From positions 124,001 to 188,000 of the forward strand of contig VCMS01000022.1 of assembly GCA_022539475.1 (NCBI GenBank): a stretch of 64,000 nucleotides of DNA. Reading direction: 5' to 3'. This DNA comes from Gracilaria domingensis (lineage: Eukaryota > Rhodophyta > Florideophyceae > Gracilariales > Gracilariaceae). Positions 38,172 through 48,600 of this stretch are shown one piece after another. The stretch's first letter is position 1; each line of letters starts with the position of its first letter. The notes under the pieces were generated by a model. The model was given only the letters and a program-made list of their open reading frames with translations. It had not been told where the DNA came from and searched no databases. Both the position numbers and the translations under genes were made by a program.

Positions 38172-40637
38172 CTACACGTTGCTTGCTTCTGATTTGTCCT
38201 CGTTGTCAAACTGTTTCACTGGTGAGAAACACGGATGTACATACATCTCCGAGGCAACTTCATCCGATGAACTTGCATTCGTCGCCGAAGAGTCCTTCTT
38301 TGATACGTCGCGCACAGTCGATGCCGTGAGAGGAGACGACGCTAGATCCTCCAGTGCACCGTGCTCCAAGATTGGTAAGACTCTCCTCGTGTACACGACC
38401 ACAATGACGATAGTCACCGCTGCGACAACAAATTCCAGAGTGGCCAAAGTCGCCTGGCCCATGAGACTCATAAAGCCACCCATGGTGAATTGTTTGATAA
38501 CAAGTCCTATTGTGATTCCCTGCAGCGCAATGTGATGCAGGGCAGCAAAACCCTCCCACGGTTTGGTAAAGGTGTAAACGAGATTGTACTTGATCACGAT
38601 GTAGCTAACCGCAAAGAACAACGCACATATCATGATCATCACAGGAGCTAGCGTTGAATAGACTATCGCTAGCACAACGAAAATCGTGCCATAGGCATAA
38701 GTGAGAAAATGATCAGCCAGTGAGCCTCCCGCATTCACAATTTCGCGATCTCTATTCGTCCAAGCACGTTTCATGCCGAGCCATCTTCGGATCAAACGAG
38801 GGATTTGCAAAACCTCTAGAGGAGTTTGCACCAACGTTGCCAATAGGATGACATTCATCATGAATGTCCCCTGTTGAGGGATAGAAGTACCGAGAATACG
38901 TACAATACTAGACGGGTTTCGAAGGATCCGGTCGGAGTATTCTAATAGTGAACCTGACAGCACAATGTAGATTAGATGAGAAAAGAACAGAAACGCTATC
39001 ATGTTCTGTAACACTTGCTTTTCAATTTCGACTTGTGACGGAATGCGTTGAATCATAACTATCCAACGGATGATCTTCGGAATGACGATCATAACTAATT
39101 CCAGCACCAGAGCTGGCAAAAGTCCTTGAAGGAAACCGGAAAACTCCGGAGTTAGTTTGTTCACAAAACCCAACCAGGCAAACGCAGGAGTTTTGCTGAG
39201 AGATTCAATGTTGGCCAGAGTCTGAATCAAGGCGGTGGGAATAACCCAAAAGATGATAAGCGTCGTAGTGAGCAGGATTGCCGCAAGTTTGCGCACCAGC
39301 ACAGTACGAATTGAAATGCCGAACGCATCCCAGTTCATGGCATGGATATCCGGGACGGGAGACAAAAACCACTTGATCGGGGACGAAGAGAAACAAACCT
39401 GAGCGGCCATTGAGGTTTCATTCTTTCTCCGAAACGTTATGATGGCCGCCCGCGTGGAACTATTAGCGTCAAATACCTCTGTGTGGTGACGCTCATCCTC
39501 AATTTTCTCCAACAGCTTTCGTTCCTTATTCGACCAATATCGCAAAGATTCTTCAGGCTCGTGCAGCGTCCTCCTCTGAATAGCGCGAGCTGAGTGGTTC
39601 AGCAATTTGGTTAGTGAGTCAAAACGAAGTAAGCCTGTATCGCTTGTGATTTGTGCCAGGGGCTGGTTCAAGTTTGGAACGGGGTATTCTGGTGTGCTTG
39701 ACTGCGGTGCTGCGGAACCATTAGACACAGACGAGTTTGTCGAAGCTCTCCCTGACGTAAAACGCGAAGGATCCGGAAGTTTGGCGGCCAAGGCAGCCGG
39801 GATGTACTTGTCAAGCACGGAGGGGGTAGAATTAGCAGCCGCAGCACGTTGAAGAATGGCATTGCATCTCTGTCGATTTCTGACAGCGGTCCAGTACTCT
39901 CGGCGATACTTTGTGAGTTTCGAGCACAAGGGTATAAACTTGATGGACTTGACGCATCGAGGAAATAGGGAGTCAAAAAAGTCAAAGAGCATGTCTGACG
40001 TGGTAAAATTAACAGGGATATCCTGAACAATCAACGCGTAATTGGATGGATGATCGCTCGTTCGATATTCACGTCGCATTCGAACAAGATAATTGATCTG
40101 AACGGCAATAAACGATAAAACATACACAGTGATACAAAAATCAAAGATGAACACCAGCATCAACCTCCACGCATCGGTTCTCGGAACGTTGGATAAAGAC
40201 ACGATGCGGATGCCGAACACTCGCCACGGGTTTTTGAGCGGCAGGTTCTTTTTGGACGCTGTCCCGTAAACAGGGATGAGAATAAAAGTGGTGAAGAAGC
40301 CAATGTGCACGCACAGCCATGCGCAGCAGCGGTAAAATCGAAGCAACATGAGCGTGTCAAGTCCATGGGTATGCTTGAGGGTCTCGTCCGGAATGGAGAG
40401 AACATGGGCGATCCAGGCAAAGGGACGGAAGGACGGCGGGGGTGGTGCTCGATGACGGCCGTCATCCAAGGCGAATCCCAGTTTGTCCTTTGGCAAAACG
40501 TGTCGTCGGCGATCGTAGACTTGGGGAATGCGCGGGCGAACAAAATCGAAGAGAATGAGGACGAGCGAGGTAGTCAAGGTGCCCAGTCCGATGACCCAGA
40601 CAAGGGCTAACAGACCAGAATCGATGGAAGATACCAT
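38172..40637 (-). CDS. OSCA/CSC1/TMEM63-type mechanosensitive cation channel
   Basis: An 821-residue polytopic protein. It has an N-terminal membrane segment (LALVWVIGLGTLTTSLVLIL) and a second pair around FYRCCAWLCVHIGFFTTFIL. A cytosolic RRM-like region follows (NYALIVQDIPVNFTTSDMLF, then RCVKSIKFIPLCSKLTKYRR) and ends with AAIITFRRKNETSMAAQVCF. A C-terminal block of about seven helices contains the family-typical PALVLELVMIVIPKIIRWIV and TFMMNVILLATLVQTPLEVL. OSCA/TMEM63 proteins are stretch- and osmotically activated, Ca-permeable channels in the plasma membrane. The length is normal (~750-830). The loop between the RRM halves has a Ser/Pro-rich insert (about 270-310). It shares a CpG-rich divergent promoter with the nucleotidyltransferase gene. 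Confidence 0.88.
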   Translation of the reverse strand: MVSSIDSGLLALVWVIGLGTLTTSLVLILFDFVRPRIPQVYDRRRHVLPKDKLGFALDDGRHRAPPPPSFRPFAWIAHVLSIPDETLKHTHGLDTLMLLRFYRCCAWLCVHIGFFTTFILIPVYGTASKKNLPLKNPWRVFGIRIVSLSNVPRTDAWRLMLVFIFDFCITVYVLSFIAVQINYLVRMRREYRTSDHPSNYALIVQDIPVNFTTSDMLFDFFDSLFPRCVKSIKFIPLCSKLTKYRREYWTAVRNRQRCNAILQRAAAANSTPSVLDKYIPAALAAKLPDPSRFTSGRASTNSSVSNGSAAPQSSTPEYPVPNLNQPLAQITSDTGLLRFDSLTKLLNHSARAIQRRTLHEPEESLRYWSNKERKLLEKIEDERHHTEVFDANSSTRAAIITFRRKNETSMAAQVCFSSSPIKWFLSPVPDIHAMNWDAFGISIRTVLVRKLAAILLTTTLIIFWVIPTALIQTLANIESLSKTPAFAWLGFVNKLTPEFSGFLQGLLPALVLELVMIVIPKIIRWIVMIQRIPSQVEIEKQVLQNMIAFLFFSHLIYIVLSGSLLEYSDRILRNPSSIVRILGTSIPQQGTFMMNVILLATLVQTPLEVLQIPRLIRRWLGMKRAWTNRDREIVNAGGSLADHFLTYAYGTIFVVLAIVYSTLAPVMIMICALFFAVSYIVIKYNLVYTFTKPWEGFAALHHIALQGITIGLVIKQFTMGGFMSLMGQATLATLEFVVAAVTIVIVVVYTRRVLPILEHGALEDLASSPLTASTVRDVSKKDSSATNASSSDEVASEMYVHPCFSPVKQFDNEDKSEASNV

Positions 40638-42391
40638 GAGACTTCATGCGGATTTGAACGGCAGACGCACAGCGAAAGGCACATTGGCGACGGTTCTGGG
40701 TGACCGGGCAGGGGAGGGGGAGAGGGGAAGGCGTGGGAGGGGAGGAACGACTGGGGATGGGCAGAAGGGGGATAGAAAGAACGGTGCGTTGAGCACCAAC
40801 GAGGAGTGAAAATGGGGGAGGGGGGGGGCAAGGAGGGGTTGCGGGGGATGGGGGAAGGTGGGGGTTTTGGTGGTGATGAGCAGCGACGGACAAGTGGGGG
40901 GGCCATGGCGATTCGGCCATGGCGATTCGGCCATGGCGGGGTGCGGTTGGGGAATGGACTCCATTCAATGGAGGCGGTAGAGCGATTGACGTGGCACTCG
41001 CCAGTGGGCGAATGGAATTGGAGCGGAGCTGAGCGCGCCGGCAGCGGCGGAGTCGGCGGCGAAGGTGTAAAGCGGCGGCGGCGGCGCACGCGTGGGGCGC
41101 TGGCAGCGCAACACGTTTAACGGCGAACGGAGCGCGGGCCACGACGGCTCATAGGCTATGCGTCATAGCTGTGACGCGCTTACTCCGAGCGCTTTACACT
41201 TGGCAGCCGCCGCCATCTGTTGGCCGGCGCCGTTATTGCCTCAGCAGCAGAGCAGAAGGTATGTCGTCATGCTTTCGCAGCGCAGATTGTGTCAACGCCC
41301 TGCACCTGCGAGGTGCGGAGCGCCACCGCGCCCGCGCACGCGCCAGGTCCGCAGCGCTAAGCATATCTGTCGGATGCACTCTACCCGCGCGCGCGGTCGG
41401 CTGCGGCGCCGCCGCCAAGTTCGCTGCGCGTGGTTTCAGAAACACGCCCCCCATTTCGCGAAGGTAAGCGTAAATTCGCGGCGGCGATTCGACGCCGCGC
41501 CGCGTCGAATTGGCGCGCGCGCCGCGCCGCGCCCAATGCCAACAGCGCACTTGCAAACGCTGCGTCGGGTAGATGGATAGAGAGCCGCAGCACCGCGCGG
41601 CCCCGGCCTCCACCCCGACGCCGGCACCGCGGCCGGCGCAAGTAGCACGCGCAGCGCTGACGGGCGCTGACGCGGCGCGCGCGTGCACAGCACGCCGTTG
41701 CCGATTCGGTGTCGAATCTCGCTGTATGACGTCGACGCGTAATATTAGCAGCGTAGCAGCGCAGCGGCGCGGCGGCGCGGCGGCGCGGCGGCGCGGCGCG
41801 CGCGCGCCGACAAGCAAGCATTCGCCAGCGCCGCGTCTACGCAGGCGCGCGCGCGCCCTGCTGCCTCCGCAACGGCGGCGGCGGCGGCGGCGCGACGCGC
41901 GCCACCGCGCCATGCGCTGCGCGCCGGCGCGCGCGGCGCGCGCCATTGGGCGGGCGGCGCGCGCACATGCGCGCGCGACGGCCAACGGCGCGCGCGCGCG
42001 TGCACAGCGCGCACACGCGGCGCGCGGCGGCGCCAAATTTGGCGAGTGTCGCGTTGGCGCGCGCTGCGCTCGCCGTGCGCACCTCGCGCTTGAATCGGCT
42101 GCCGCACGCAGCCGCGTGCCGCTCGCCGCGCCCACCACCGCTGCGACGTGCACTCCACACCACCGCCCGCCCGTCCCGCCCCCTCCGCCACCGCCTCGCT
42201 TCCGCACAATACCCTCCCTCCCTTTACCCCTTTCCCCCTCCCCGCACCCCCCCCGCCCCTCTCCCCCGCGCAGGCCCCCGCCCCCCCCCCCCTTCTCCCT
42301 CCCCGCCACCCCCCGCAGACGCGCCGCCATTCACCCGCGCCTGTCTCCCGTCCCAAGCCCCCGTCCCCCCCGCCCCCCCCCGCCCAGCGCC
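40638..42391. promoter_or_regulatory. Bidirectional CpG island between OSCA and nucleotidyltransferase genes
   Basis: About 1.75 kb of extremely CpG-rich DNA. It contains three tandem units of ggccatggcgattc (40901-40938, the third partial), runs of cggcggcg near 41763-41800 and 41875-41895, and a long C-rich pyrimidine tract (about 42160-42390) directly before the downstream ATG. Long frames on both strands (one runs into the next gene from 41573) translate into Arg/Ala/Pro low complexity and are artefacts of the composition. I read it as a shared divergent promoter with a C-rich 5' leader on the plus side. Confidence 0.55.
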
Positions 42392-45370
42392 ATGTCATGG
42401 GCCGCCGTCGTCAGCGGCAAGGCGCGGCATGACTCGCTGTCGTCCGCTTCTGCCGTCACCCACTTCCCCGCGCCGCGTGCCCACTCCCCCTCCGCCGTCT
42501 CGTCGCCCACCACACCCGCGCCCCTCTCCTCCCTTCCCACCACCACCACCGCCGCCGCCGCCGCCGCGCCCTCTGCGCGCGCGCCGCGCCGCCGTCTGTC
42601 CGCCGATCGCGCCCGTCAACAAGCGCCGGTCGCGCGCGCCTGCACCCCGCCCTCGTCGCCGCGTTTGCCGCTCGCGCCGTCTGCAAACCACCCCAAATCG
42701 CTGTCTGTGCTGTCGCGCGTGCCCGAGTCGCACTGTGTTGGCGCCGTCGTTTCTTCGTCGCCGTCGTCGTCTTCCTCGCCGCCGTTGCCGTCGTCGCCTT
42801 CGACGCCGTTGTCGCCTTCCCCCGCTACCTCATCTTCTGCGTCCTTGTTGTCGCCCGGCGCTCCGTCGTCGCCCGCTTCCGCCAGCCAGCCTTGCGCTCA
42901 CGCCGCAGCGCCTTGTCAGCAACACCATCGTCGCGACCGCCGTGTCCCACATTCTCCCACCCACTCCGCTCACTCATCCAAATCAAATCTCAATCCCAGT
43001 TCGCCTTCCGCTACATGTCTTTCGCCGCCTCGCTCCCCATCGCACTCCGCCCCGCCCACGCCCACGCCCCCGTACCAAGCGCAAATGTTTGACCCATCCT
43101 TGTGGAACGACCCAAGAAACGTCGCAAGCTACCGTTTGTGGGCCCATCACATATCGAACTTCATGGCGCATCCAGTGCAGTTTTTTCATATGTTCGTCTT
43201 CAACCAGCCCTTTCAGCAGTCAGTTTTTCACGCAGGCCTAACTTTTCACCCCGACACCGACCCAAACAACCCAGTCCTCGTCAACCTTAACAGCAACACG
43301 TTCGGTATGGCCAACCGAATAAGCGCGCTTACTCCCCCTGCCAGTCTTGGTGCTCGTTTCGCAAACACCATCGCTTCTGCTCCAAGAAGTCCGGCCTCAC
43401 ACTCTAACCACCCACTTTCCCCCCTGTCTGACCACTCGCAACCGCAACATACACCCACTCCACCTCTGTTGAGCCCAGCTGTTAACACCCCAATATCATC
43501 AGTCTTGCACACCCCACAGTCGGCCCCCATGAACTCCGACCCCCATTATTCTTCCATCAGCCAAGACCCCATGTATGTGTCTGCCAATGCTCGAGCCTCA
43601 CATTCTCTAATTCCTTCTAATCCTCCCACCACCACCACCCCCCTCGCCGCTTCTGCAGCCGATGCTGCTTCGACGTATCACGTCAATGGCCACACTACCC
43701 CCGCATCTCACAATCCTGATCCTACTACCACCGCTGCTGTCGTTCTCAATGGTGACGCACATCATTCTCCGTATCAGATTTTGCCAAACGCCATTCACGC
43801 CGTAGCACCGTATGACCGCATCCCATCTCCTGATGCCTTCAATGGCCTTGAGGATGCCCTTGCTCATCACTTTGCTGACACTCTGCATGTGGAGGCTAGT
43901 GATACAGATTCTGAACGTCACTCGGATGTGGACTACGCCTATTCATCTGCTGTGCAGGTGCACCGAGTCTATCCGTATGACGTAACACATGTCGTTCCCA
44001 TTCATATGAGACATCGCACCGGTCGCAGCAAGGTCGTGTCTCGAAAACTCAATTTTCGCGTTCCTGCTCATCCTATCTGCAAGACGCAGCCTGACAAGGC
44101 TAAGGTTGAGCTTATTGAGCAGATCGAGGACATCTTTCCTCAAATAACTCCGCCCGAAGATTATTCTCATGTGCGAGAAGATCTTTTATCTCGACTTAGA
44201 AAAGTCATAAAAGCCGAATGGCCAAAAGCAGACATTCATGTTTACGGATCTGCTGGTAATGGTCTTGGCCTCCGCTCAGCCGATGTTGACACGTCGCTCT
44301 ACATGCCCAAAGAGATCGCCACTGCGAGCAGTAAACAGAACGGCACGGGTGACTCTACCAAAGACTCTGCAAAAGCTATCCTCGCGAGATTGGCTGCAAC
44401 TATGGAACACAATCGTATCGTCGTGCTGACAAAACTATTGGATGCGCGAGTACCTGTGATCAAGATGCTTGACTCTATATCTGGTTTACAAGTTGATGTT
44501 TGTGTTAATAACACTCTGGCTGTCCGGAACACAGAACTTTTGAAAGCTTATGTTGACTTGGATCCTCGCTTTCGATATGTCTGTATTTTGGTCAAGCACT
44601 GGGCGAAGAGACGTGACCTTAACGACGCGTATCATGGTACTCTGAGTTCGTATGCATACACGTTGTTGGTTATCCATTACTTGCAAACATTACACCCTGC
44701 AGTGTTGCCATGCTTGCAGCAAATGGTCAACGGCAAACGCGTGAGGTCCAACTCCATTCTCCCGAAGGAGATGACAGATAATGGCAATAACCAAATGTAC
44801 AACACTTACTTTGATCGATCAGTTACTCCAGATACGTGGAAGTCCAAGAACCTATCTCCAGTCCACGAACTACTCCTTGGCTTTTTCAGGTACTACGCGT
44901 ACAACTTCAAGTACAAGACCGACTTGGCTTCTATTCGACTAGGCGTGAAAGCGTTGCGTTCCGTAAGAAAGTGGGACGAGGAGACTGTCTATCAAGAATG
45001 GGAGAGAAAACAGAAACAGTTCAGAGAGGACATCGAAGCGGTAATCGAAGCTCGATATAAACCTGAAGCGCTGGAACACAGAGCCAATGGCAAAGTGGAT
45101 GGTACCACATTCACGTTAGGTACTGACGGCAACAGCCGAAGAATACAATATCCACGAAGGCCACGCCTCGAGTCCAAACATCTGTTCTGTATCGAGGACC
45201 CTTTCGATATTGACCACGATTTGTCACGAGGGATGGAGAAAGCAGCTGTAGCTGTCATTCGTCAAGAGATGATGCGGGCTTATGAGATGCTGGCGGAAAC
45301 AGGAGATTTCGAAAAGGCTTGCGAACAGTTCAGAGAGCCTTTCGTTATGACAAACAACATGCCTTGTTGA
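42392..45370 (+). CDS. Non-canonical poly(A)/poly(U) polymerase (TUTase/Cid1 family)
   Basis: A 992-residue protein. I start it at MSWAAVVSGKARHDS because the frame upstream is CpG-island low complexity. The first ~490 residues are Ser/Pro/Thr/His-rich and probably disordered. The catalytic core has GSAGNGLGLRSADVDTSLYM (about 615-634), with the two metal-binding Asp of D-x-D, and a third Asp in LQVDVCVNN (about 701). The central domain (VCILVKHWAKRRDLND, then GTLSSYAYTLLVIHYLQ) leads to the PAP/25A-associated domain (SPVHELLLGFFRYYAYNF). Such enzymes add U or A to RNA 3' ends and trigger or block decay; URT1 in plants is the best-known relative. Whether UTP or ATP is used cannot be settled by eye. 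All catalytic residues are present. Confidence 0.88.
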   Translation: MSWAAVVSGKARHDSLSSASAVTHFPAPRAHSPSAVSSPTTPAPLSSLPTTTTAAAAAAPSARAPRRRLSADRARQQAPVARACTPPSSPRLPLAPSANHPKSLSVLSRVPESHCVGAVVSSSPSSSSSPPLPSSPSTPLSPSPATSSSASLLSPGAPSSPASASQPCAHAAAPCQQHHRRDRRVPHSPTHSAHSSKSNLNPSSPSATCLSPPRSPSHSAPPTPTPPYQAQMFDPSLWNDPRNVASYRLWAHHISNFMAHPVQFFHMFVFNQPFQQSVFHAGLTFHPDTDPNNPVLVNLNSNTFGMANRISALTPPASLGARFANTIASAPRSPASHSNHPLSPLSDHSQPQHTPTPPLLSPAVNTPISSVLHTPQSAPMNSDPHYSSISQDPMYVSANARASHSLIPSNPPTTTTPLAASAADAASTYHVNGHTTPASHNPDPTTTAAVVLNGDAHHSPYQILPNAIHAVAPYDRIPSPDAFNGLEDALAHHFADTLHVEASDTDSERHSDVDYAYSSAVQVHRVYPYDVTHVVPIHMRHRTGRSKVVSRKLNFRVPAHPICKTQPDKAKVELIEQIEDIFPQITPPEDYSHVREDLLSRLRKVIKAEWPKADIHVYGSAGNGLGLRSADVDTSLYMPKEIATASSKQNGTGDSTKDSAKAILARLAATMEHNRIVVLTKLLDARVPVIKMLDSISGLQVDVCVNNTLAVRNTELLKAYVDLDPRFRYVCILVKHWAKRRDLNDAYHGTLSSYAYTLLVIHYLQTLHPAVLPCLQQMVNGKRVRSNSILPKEMTDNGNNQMYNTYFDRSVTPDTWKSKNLSPVHELLLGFFRYYAYNFKYKTDLASIRLGVKALRSVRKWDEETVYQEWERKQKQFREDIEAVIEARYKPEALEHRANGKVDGTTFTLGTDGNSRRIQYPRRPRLESKHLFCIEDPFDIDHDLSRGMEKAAVAVIRQEMMRAYEMLAETGDFEKACEQFREPFVMTNNMPC

Positions 45371-45661
45371 AGTCCAGCAATGGAGGAAATTTTGATGAAG
45401 TCACAGGGGGTCAAGGTCAATCGAGTTTGCAACGATCCTTAGCACGCTTCTGCAATTTGTCCATTCAATCTATGTACACTTGTTTATGATACGCGCGCAG
45501 TTAATTAAGGCACTGAGCTTAACTACGTTACTTGCACAGATATGTAATCCGTTCTCATTGTCAGGCTATGAGACCGAGCGCATCTTATTTTACCATCGTA
45601 TAGAGAATCGAAGTAAGAGCTTCGTCTACCAGTAGCGAGATGTAAAGGGTGCTCGTGTCCA
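45371..45661. other. Short convergent spacer
   Basis: 291 bp between the stop codons of the nucleotidyltransferase (+) and TERT (-). It presumably contains both 3' UTRs. Nothing notable was seen. Confidence 0.4.
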
Positions 45662-48600
45662 TCATAGTCTCAAATCCCAAATGCACTTACACTGCGTTGC
45701 TGCTATCTTTTTGCAGAGTTGCGGAATCGCATTTGAACCATTTCTTGAGTCGAGAACTCTGGTGATGCTGCTCAAATTGCTTTGTAGTGATTGTATCGTC
45801 GCCTCTGCCAAGTCGGACATTCCTCTTCGGTTTCGCAGTTTTCTCCTAAACCCCTCGCTATAGGAATGGCGGCAAACATACCGGACCTCGAGCATGGAGC
45901 ATGGAAGACGGCAGTTGTGCGCTCTGGCTTTGTAAGACGTTGTGCAACGATGCACAAGCTCAGCAAAATTTGAAACCGAAGTATCAACCATCGAAACAAA
46001 AAACTGCACATTCCTTGGCTTGATCTCATTCGCGTAGGAACACAATTTCATGCAACTCAATAGCGCTGATTGATAAATATTCAAGACAACCGTGTTGCGG
46101 GAATTGATTTGACCATCAAACATCAGTGGATGCAGCTTCGGCTTAAAGCAAGAAAAAGCCTTCTCGGCCATTCTTCTACATGGTCCTCCATCGTATTCGA
46201 TCTTCATCGCATTCCTCAGTCGGTCATCGAATTGTGTTTTGTACCTTGCGAAATCTCCTCGGATTTCGAAATCCCTTGTGTCTACAAGAATCCCACACCA
46301 CGGAATGAAACGCCGAGGTTCGTGGGGCACCAAAGGCGATACAAAGTTCGTCTTTGCCTTGTCCTTATTAATTGAAAATCCATACGAAGTAGATCTCGAT
46401 TCTTCAATCATTTGGCTGAGAAACTGCTTTGCCTGTGTTCTCGAAGACGAAAAGAATAATGTGTCGTCAACAAGCCTCATCAGCAACACAACCGTCTCTT
46501 TTGGAGGGCAGAGAGGCTTGGCGTTGTTGTCGTTATGCATGGCTTCTTGTTTCGTCACTTTCTCCGGAACTTCCAGATATTCCCCGAGATCATGCTGCTC
46601 AATGAAGCCATAGAACAAAGAAGTCAACAGTTGTGACACTGGATGTCCCTGAGGCAACCCATGTCTTTGGATAGCAAAACCAGAACTGTGAGGTTTGCGA
46701 TGCTGCCTTCGAGACATCGAAACGATGTTATTGCTTAAAGCCTCCGACAACAAGCTGCATATGACTCCTTTGCTCCACGTCCTCATTCTTACCAAGTCTG
46801 AGAATAACCCTCCTGTATGTGCCCGAGCTAGATCGGTACGCACGACAGATTGAAAGGAGGTTTCTTCTCCTGGCTTGGTGCAGACGTACGTTAAGAATCG
46901 ATTAAGAATACGACCCGTTCCTATTTGGGGTTTGGATAGCTTGTATCTGAGAAGTACATATCTGTCTTTCAGAAACAATTGCGGAACCACATCCTCGAAG
47001 AGTTTTTTCAACGGTATCGTGTCAAAGCTTGTTTTAATGTCCAGCGCGCAAGCGTATAAGGTTGGACAACCTTTTCGTCGCCATTGATCCTTCGTCCTTA
47101 TGAACTTTCGGTATATATCGTCCAGACCAAAAACTGCTGCTCCTGTGCTCGAATCCCTCCCTCTTGCTTCACGAGACAAGATCCTAACAAAATCCTTCAT
47201 GACCGCGTTAATGGCAGTCTTGTTTCGTTTACACAAGCGCTTTATGGAAATCGTGTTCAACCTTTGAAAATCAGAACACAGCAGCTTGGCCCGCGGCCTT
47301 TGAATACCACGTAATGACGACTTCTTTGGAACAAAGCGCAGGTCATGGTACATAAGCGTCCCCAATTTCGATGAATTGATTGTAGAATGCACCTTCATCT
47401 GTTGCCGCGAGCACACATGGAAGTCATCTTTTGACATTACTTCAAAACGTTGAGTGTCCTCGTAGTGCTGCTTTTCAGCACGGTCGTAGAGAATGGTCCA
47501 TACCTCTCGTCGATAGAAAAAGATCCGGTATCGATGTCTGTCTGCCTCGGTGACATAAAAGCTTTGATTGATCAATGGGATAAGAAAGCCTCTCAAAACC
47601 CATGTGGCAAACTCAATAATGCGGGCTGTTCGATAACGGAGATCGTTCGGATTTCTAGTTCGATGTCCACCAGGCCCTTTGCGATGTAACCATGGCACAT
47701 CACACAGTTTGAAACCTTCCTGGAAGATGAAGGCTCCTAAATCAAAGCTTTCCATCTCGTTTCTCTTACAGACAAAGTGATTTACGGCCTTGTATATCAC
47801 ACCTCTGTTCTTGGATGATCCGAAAACCTTTCCTGGGAATGCTCTCTGGAGACAGGCGCTTAAATACTTCGCGACATGTTTCTGGTTCGTGTACATGCTG
47901 AGAAGGCGAGTGTCTGAAGTTTCACTCCCATTAAATCCCATGGGAAGAGGGCAACGCATGCCGAGCAGTTTTCTAAAACAATGCCTCTGCACTCTACTTA
48001 ACAAGTCTCTCAAAATTGGAACTAATGGCCTGAGACGTGATGGAATCGGAGCAGAAGACACTCTATCCTTTCGTTTGGACTTCAACAAGCTTGTCGCAAT
48101 AATATCGTATCTACGTATGTTGTCTGATACCTCTGCCGCCCAGAATGATGCTGATTTGTTAGCCTTCTTATCTTCCATTTTTCCATCACATATTGGGAAT
48201 ATTATGCGAACCAAGTGCTCCGCGCTCTTAAGAGAGGGTGAGAAACGATGCAAATGGTGTCCAACAGGAAGTCCCCCATTCTTGACATGCTCAGCAGTGC
48301 ACAGCTTCTTGAAACGAGGATGGGACGGAGGGGTTCGATACATTACGTCACGCTTAATGACAACATTTGTATCGATCGTAAGACATTTCTTTTGTTCCTT
48401 GTTGGACGAAATCTTGCAATTCATCGCCTGTTTTGGAACAGAAGCAGGACCGCATATCTGCAGAAGAGCACAAGAAGGCAGCTTCGCAAGCATTACTTGT
48501 GTTTTCGGCGTAGAATTTAACTCACGCTCCTCTATTCCTAGAAGAAGAGTTGTTTCCATGAGAAAATGGCGAAACACCACATAGCCAACACGAGATAGTA

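Noticed and set aside
41233-42391. Several long frames on both strands, including the upstream extension of the nucleotidyltransferase
   Set aside because: All translate to Arg/Ala/Pro repeats from cggcgg and C-rich tracts; the ATG at 42392 begins a more plausible protein.
47790-48584. 264-codon plus-strand frame inside TERT
   Set aside because: It is the antisense shadow of the TERT coding frame, with no domain of its own.
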